A stretch of DNA of 64,000 bases from Clarireedia homoeocarpa (lineage: Eukaryota; Ascomycota; Leotiomycetes; Helotiales; Rutstroemiaceae). A model generated the notes under the pieces. That model did no database searches. It was not told the DNA's origin and saw only the letters and a program-made list of their open reading frames with translations. The stretch lies in the NCBI GenBank assembly GCA_001465935.1, contig LNKV01000002.1, forward strand, positions 62,001 through 126,000. The letters run 5' to 3'. Shown here piece after piece: positions 59,117 to 64,000 of this stretch. The position numbers and the translations under genes are program-made. The stretch's first letter is position 1, and each line of letters opens with the position of its first letter.

Positions 59117-60574
59117 AGTGGGTGGGTGGGTGGTTGATTTGGATTGTTTGTCTTCGGGTTTTGTGAGGATGATTTGTGTGAGGTTTGAGGAGAGTAAAAA
59201 GGGCGAAGTGAGAAGATGGAGGGAGGAATATGTAGGTACCTTAAGTATACAGAAACGATCTAGCCCTATCCTATCCTATCCTATTTTAATCCAACCACGG
59301 TAATGTTGCCTTTCCGTCTCTTCTCTTCCAGGTTCTCTGTTTTTCCGGAACCCCAAAATTCTGCACAGCCAATGACTCAATCTCACCCTGCAGGTAAGAC
59401 TTCTAATGCAATCCGAAATCTGCGTCCAAAATGGAACAAAATAGATAAAAATGAAGCGTATGATCAATGACTCTTAAATCCCGCTTTCTGTTCTCACTCA
59501 CCGTCTATCAAAGTAAAGGAAACTCTCACGAAGTTGCTTCTTCACTTACTGCTACGTTACGTAGTTGTGTCCGGAGCGATGATGATGTTTTTTTACTCGT
59601 AAATTGTTGCCAATGAGGAGGGGCAATTGAAAGGCGTGGTGGGGTTGATTTGTGGTTACATAAGGAAGGTTTGCCCATGTTCCTTAGGATCGGAGAAGGT
59701 TTTCCGAGCTATTGCCCGTCATCACGTGCGAGATAGAGCGAGATGAGGAGTGAGCTGAGATGAGATTAGATTGTGTAGGGCACAGCTAGTTGGTTGGCTG
59801 GCCTGGTAAGAGCCATGCTTATATCTTCGTCGGTATTGGAGTATGTTGGGGAAGAGTAGCATTACTGATAGTGTTAGGTGTTAAACAGAATGTTCAGCAT
59901 GCACGGCGCGACGTTAGGATATTTACCATGATATTGCACTTTCTCTCATCATTTCCCCTCAATCTTACAGTTTAATGTTTGTTCGATTCAGGGTATAATA
60001 TAGTACTATCACTCTCCTCTACTTCCCCTTTCCTGCATCATCCTAGCCAAGAATTCCACCTGAGCAGAGCTCATACACCTTGAAGCTCATCCCTACAGCC
60101 TCCAAAAGCGAACGACTTGATGACTCTCTATCTCAAATACATCGACACTCCGCATTTTATAGAATTCCCTATCCATAGATAAGGCGCTCGCTCAAATATC
60201 TATTCCTGAGCTGCGTAAAATCTGACCCGTCTTGTGTATATGTAACCATTTGCACATCGATCCATCGAGAAAGAGGTCAATTCGAATCGGATCCAACGCT
60301 CATCAAAACGTCTTCAAAAAACTAGCGTTCGAAAAATGTCTCCCAACCGATAAACGCCCGCTGTCTATACACATTATATGTCGCGAAACCCCAAAAGTAT
60401 ATATGTCCCGAAGAAATGTATCCGCCTGCGCCTGCGAATCGAAAAATTCTGAATGTTTTGTTCAATCATTGTCGCCATCCATACATATATGCTACTTTAT
60501 TTTTCTATCATGAATACCATTAAAGACTTGACCCCGTACGCTAAATTTGGACAAGATGAAGTGAGAGGACCGAT
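59117..60574. other. Intergenic
   Basis: No supportable gene. A short CCTAT array is at about 59265-59283. The left part is the promoter side of the phosphatase gene and the right end is the 3' flank of the glycosyltransferase gene. Confidence 0.45.
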
Positions 60575-62490
60575 TTAGGTGTATTCCCAGGAGAGTTCGT
60601 AAGGTGAAAGATCGGGTCCTGTCCACTTTTCGCCGTAGGGATTTGTTCGTGAACCGGAAAAGAATCCATCATGAGTACGTTGGATAACGTTGAGCCACGA
60701 AGAAGGTTCGGGATGTTTATACCACTGAAAAAAAAAAAAAAAAAATGTTAGCAGAGATATTAAAATGCAAGATACTCATAACATACCTGGTTGTGAACGT
60801 GATATGTCCAGGCACCGCGGAAGAAATTCTCCAAGGTCCTATTGGTAGGTGGGTACTTGTCCTCTTCAATTTTGTACTCGGCTTTGCTCAACGCAGCTCG
60901 ATCGAAGGTTGTTGTTTCGACACTCTTCCCCACTGCTGCACGTTCTTCAACTTCCCCTCGCTTCTCGACATCGCCAGCATCGATTGACCTCGTTTCCCAG
61001 AAATGTTTCGACTTCGGCTTCTCGGAAGCGAGTTTCAATTGTGGTCCGTCATAGCTCTCCCATTCGTCGTTGTGTGGGAATGCGTTCCTGCCCTTGAAAA
61101 CTTGGCTGTAATCTTTGATACATGGTATTGTGCATCTTCCGAGTCTGCCCCAGTTGAATTCTGTCCAAATGGGGTCGAAGGCTGCAGTTTCAAGCATGGC
61201 GAACTCTTGGTTTCGATGATCTTTGACTGCCATTACACCGATAACTCGAGGGTGGAAATTGAGTCCCATCCTGACACCGCCACGGAGAAGATAAGTCGAC
61301 AAAGACGAATTAGCGGTAAGAGACATAACCGCGGTGTTGTAATCACCAGGGCTAGAATGCGATGCCCATCGTTCGGCAAATGCATGATCATCTCCAATAA
61401 GCAATGGTCGTAAGTCTCGTAGCATGATGATATCCATGTCGTAATAAGCTCCACCATAAATATGCAAAACCACAAATCTGACTGCATCAGATACAGCAAC
61501 CGGTAGGAAGGTCATTTGTCTCTCGGTCAACATCAACCATTCCTGGTTGTTCGAATCTCGCATGAGTCCCTCTGCCACCATAGTCTCGTTCTTGGAGTTG
61601 GGTTTTCCTGGGTTCTTATAATATCCTACACCATCTGTATTGTCTCCGGGTGGTAGAGGGATCCTTGATGGGAATTTCCATAATTTGAGGGTAATGTCTC
61701 CGCGCTCAACAAATGGCAAGAACTTCGCAAATAAGGCGTCCTGAGTCATGAACTTCTCAATCGCATTTGGGTCCCGATCTCCGTCAAGCCATATGAACAA
61801 CTTGGTGCAAGGAATATTCTGGGTGTGGAAATAGCCCTTGATGAAGAGTTCGACTCTCCATGTCGCGGGGCCGGTCCAATAAGTATGGTATGGCACAATC
61901 GGACCATTGCACTGACCCATGGATGTTTTGGATGGGGCTTTGTATGATGGGTATTGTTCCAAAGTATTATCGTGACCGTCAGAATTCAGATACTCTGCCG
62001 TCTTGGGTGATTTTTCGCTCGCTCGCTCCCCTCGCGCCGGGATGTAGTAATATTCCTTCTCTCCTTCGCTCAAGTATTTTAGGCAGTCGTAAACATACGG
62101 CATCTTCTCGAATTTCTTGTATGAGCCTCTGCATTCCTCAACTAACTTTGTCAAGTTCGCAACCGTGTTAACGTCTGGCCGTTTCCCCAGGAAATCGTCC
62201 TTTGGCACAACCAAACTCTCGGGTCTGTTAAACCAGTTGGCATGTGGATTGATCTTTTCGACTTGTAGCATGGCTGGCGGAGGTGCGACAGATCCAGCTC
62301 CCGCAACGTGATCTGCTGGAGGGGATCCATGGCCTTTTTGTGGAATTTTGTAGAGCTCCGATGGTGATTTTGGGATCGAACCTTTCTGAAAGACAACAAC
62401 CGCGAGGTATAAAGTCCCGTACAAGGCGAGCGCAGCCACAATACTGTTTATGACTCCACAGCAGGACTTGGCCCAACTTCTCTTCGCCAT
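60575..62490 (-). CDS. GT32-type DXD glycosyltransferase (type II membrane)
   Basis: Exons 62490-60787 and 60724-60575 give 617 residues. The 62-bp intron has a pure T tract of 18 before its acceptor CAG. A short cytoplasmic end is followed by a membrane anchor (about residues 12-34), as in Golgi glycosyltransferases. The stem is Pro-rich. The catalytic part contains LFIWLDGD and the key HIYGGAYYDMDII: the DMD at 351-353 is the DXD motif that holds the metal and nucleotide sugar. It fits glycosyltransferase family 32 and related alpha-1,4/1,6-transferases. The donor and acceptor sugars cannot be told. The frame is open 28 codons further upstream (ATG at 62574). I chose 62490 because it puts the membrane anchor at the N-terminus. 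Confidence 0.88.
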
Positions 62491-62955
62491 AGTGTTAAGA
62501 AGGAGGTGCTCGATGATTTGGGTGAGCGCGCGTCGATCGTCTGGAGTCTGCGATTTTAGGGGCAATTGCAGCAAGCAATGAACTTTTTTTGATTTTTTGA
62601 TTTTTTTTTTTTTAACGACGAGCCATCAAGGAATGAATGTTGTTAAAGGGTCCCGGGGAATAATTAGGAGTTGCTTGTATGTATGTATTTCTTGAGACCG
62701 TTGATCATAAAAGGGGTGGTCAGTGTTTGGTCCAGCAAACATGAAGTGAGATGTAACGTAAAACACAGCCGCGCTTGACTTACGAAGGAGTGGGAGAGTG
62801 TAGATTACGAATCCAGGGACTCTTTTTGCTTGCGAATTAAAAAGGATGAAGTAGAAAAGGAAAAGTCGGGATTGCAGTTGAGAAGAAGAAGAAGAGAAGA
62901 GAAAAAACAAGAGACTCAAGGAGAGGTGGGTTTAAAGTGCTTGTAAGATGGAAGG

Positions 62956-63009
62956 AGGAGGTGAGGAGGTGAGGAGGTGAAGAGGTGAAGAGGCGAAGAG
63001 GTGAAGAAG
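62956..63009. repeat. 8-bp purine minisatellite (AGGAGGTG / AAGAGGTG)
   Basis: About six to seven units, drifting from AGGAGGTG to AAGAGGTG and AAGAGGCG. Confidence 0.85.
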
Positions 63010-63340
63010 CGACGGGAGGTGGGTTTGATTGTCTTCTTTCTTGTCCCGATAAAAGCAACATCTGGAACTGCACGGGCGAATCAAGAACGGCGATTGCGAG
63101 TAAGAGCGGGTTAAATGATTTGATTTGCGTTCTGACCAGGAATAATTAGATCGGTGCTTGTGCTGTACAGTAGGGTGCAGGTCGTGCAGGTGTAGGATGG
63201 TGCAAACTAAATTTGTAACACCGACTGATGACAACTACGTGAAAGGAAAGGCACCAAAGTGTAACAGGGGACTGGAAAAGGGTAAAAGTGTACAGTGCCG
63301 GACTACGAAGAAGCTCTGGAGGATTCTAGACAGTTTCATG

Positions 63341-63388
63341 TGCGTTTGCTTCTGTCTAGGTTTGCGTTTGCTTCTGTCTAGGTTTGCG
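63341..63388. repeat. 22-bp tandem duplication
   Basis: Two perfect copies of a 22-base unit starting TGCGTTTGCTTC, plus the first four bases of a third. Confidence 0.9.
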
Positions 63389-64000
63389 TGTTGGTATTTG
63401 TGTTTGTGATAAGGGTCGCTCCTGTATCGATGTACCGAAGTACTACATACTTCTAGTATGTATATCAATGTAACTTGCGATGGAACCATGCTGCGAATCA
63501 CAACTCTCCAGCCCGCCAATCGCGTCCTGGGTGACGGTCACTAGCTGGTCTATTGGATGAAGCTCGGCAAGTGACAGTGATAGTGCGCGTTCTGTCTCCC
63601 GTATGGATTGAGGCGGGCAACTCTCCCAAGCAGTCGCCTTGCTTCCTTTCCTGTCATTGGCTAGGAATGAGGACACCCCTTATACCTCTTCTCCCTGCTT
63701 AGCACTCATCCCGGGAGCTATTGCACAGCCCTGCTGTAAGCCGTAATTCGGTTAGTGCTGTGTTCGGGGACTTGATGAATTTGGTGGGGAAGAAGTGGAT
63801 AACTCACCGTAGGGAACGAGGGCTTGGCAGGTTCCGCTGGTATGGAAGTACGTACGAAGGAAGTACTTAGTACGTTCCGTGCTTTGCGAGGAAGGCACAA
63901 AGGCTTCCATAAAGAACCTTTGGATTTCAAGGGGTAACTTGTGCTCCCGTACAGTCGTTATTTCTCGACGGTTATTTCTCGACGGTTTGTATCCTCACCC

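Larger units (their letters stand above)
62491..64000. other. Upstream flank of the glycosyltransferase and window end
   Basis: No gene supported. It holds a poly-T/A region near 62583-62612, an 8-bp array (62956-63009), a 22-bp tandem duplication (63341-63388) and GTAC-rich short palindromes at about 63840-63880. A gene starting beyond 64000 cannot be excluded. Confidence 0.45.

Noticed and set aside
60270..60300. TTCGAATC-like word suggesting a tRNA B box
   Set aside because: No matching acceptor stem, anticodon arm or A box around it; no tRNA cloverleaf can be drawn.
60738..60745. Poly-A run as a retroposon tail
   Set aside because: On the coding (minus) strand it is the pyrimidine tract of the last intron of the glycosyltransferase gene, directly before its CAG acceptor.

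Overview
The window is nuclear DNA of a filamentous ascomycete (Pezizomycotina). The genes are broken by short GT-AG introns, mostly about 50-150 bp, with CTAAC/CTGAC-like branch points. There is no operon structure. Several protein types are fungus-specific: a DUF1752/DUF3295 GATA-like regulator, a 2EXR-domain protein, an HP1 with chromo and chromoshadow domains, and a GH28 rhamnogalacturonase. The 2EXR domain and the pectin-degrading enzyme suggest a plant-associated member of the Leotiomycetes (Helotiales-like). That placement is inference; the species cannot be read from the sequence.

Layout. 0-5 kb: a small basic coiled-coil ORF, then a four-exon gene for a CCCH / RWD-like / CHY zinc-finger protein. 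5-21.4 kb: about 16.6 kb without a gene I can support, of ordinary mixed composition and rich in micro- and minisatellites. 21.5-23.3 kb: one gene for a DUF1752/DUF3295 nitrogen-regulator-like protein. 23.3-34.5 kb: a second gene-poor tract of about 11 kb. It holds a dense mosaic of 4-8 bp repeats with three G-quadruplex-capable blocks. 34.5-44.1 kb: a YeeE/YedE sulfur-compound permease, a 117-aa protein of unknown family, HP1, an F-box-like protein, and a SAP-SWIM-RING protein. 44.1-48.3 kb: only weak ORFs. 48.4-53.5 kb: a secreted rhamnogalacturonan hydrolase divergent from the chaperonin subunit CCT5. 54.5-62.5 kb: a double-CCCH 2EXR protein, an LTR-like element with a hairpin array, a histidine-phosphatase (phosphoglycerate mutase family) protein, and a GT32-type Golgi glycosyltransferase.

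The genes look like unrelated housekeeping and accessory functions, not a cluster. Three neighbours touch chromatin or protein turnover (HP1, F-box-like, SAP-SWIM-RING), but nothing shows that they act together. I rebuilt exon structures by hand from frame continuity, splice signals and family alignment. Exon lengths sum to whole codons in all ten spliced models. No tRNA, rRNA, CRISPR array or intact transposon was found. The points most worth a second look are the lone regulator gene in about 30 kb of non-coding DNA, the hairpin array in the LTR-like element, the G-rich repeat mosaic, a perfect 16-bp-arm hairpin at 11.1 kb, and the CCCH-2EXR fusion.
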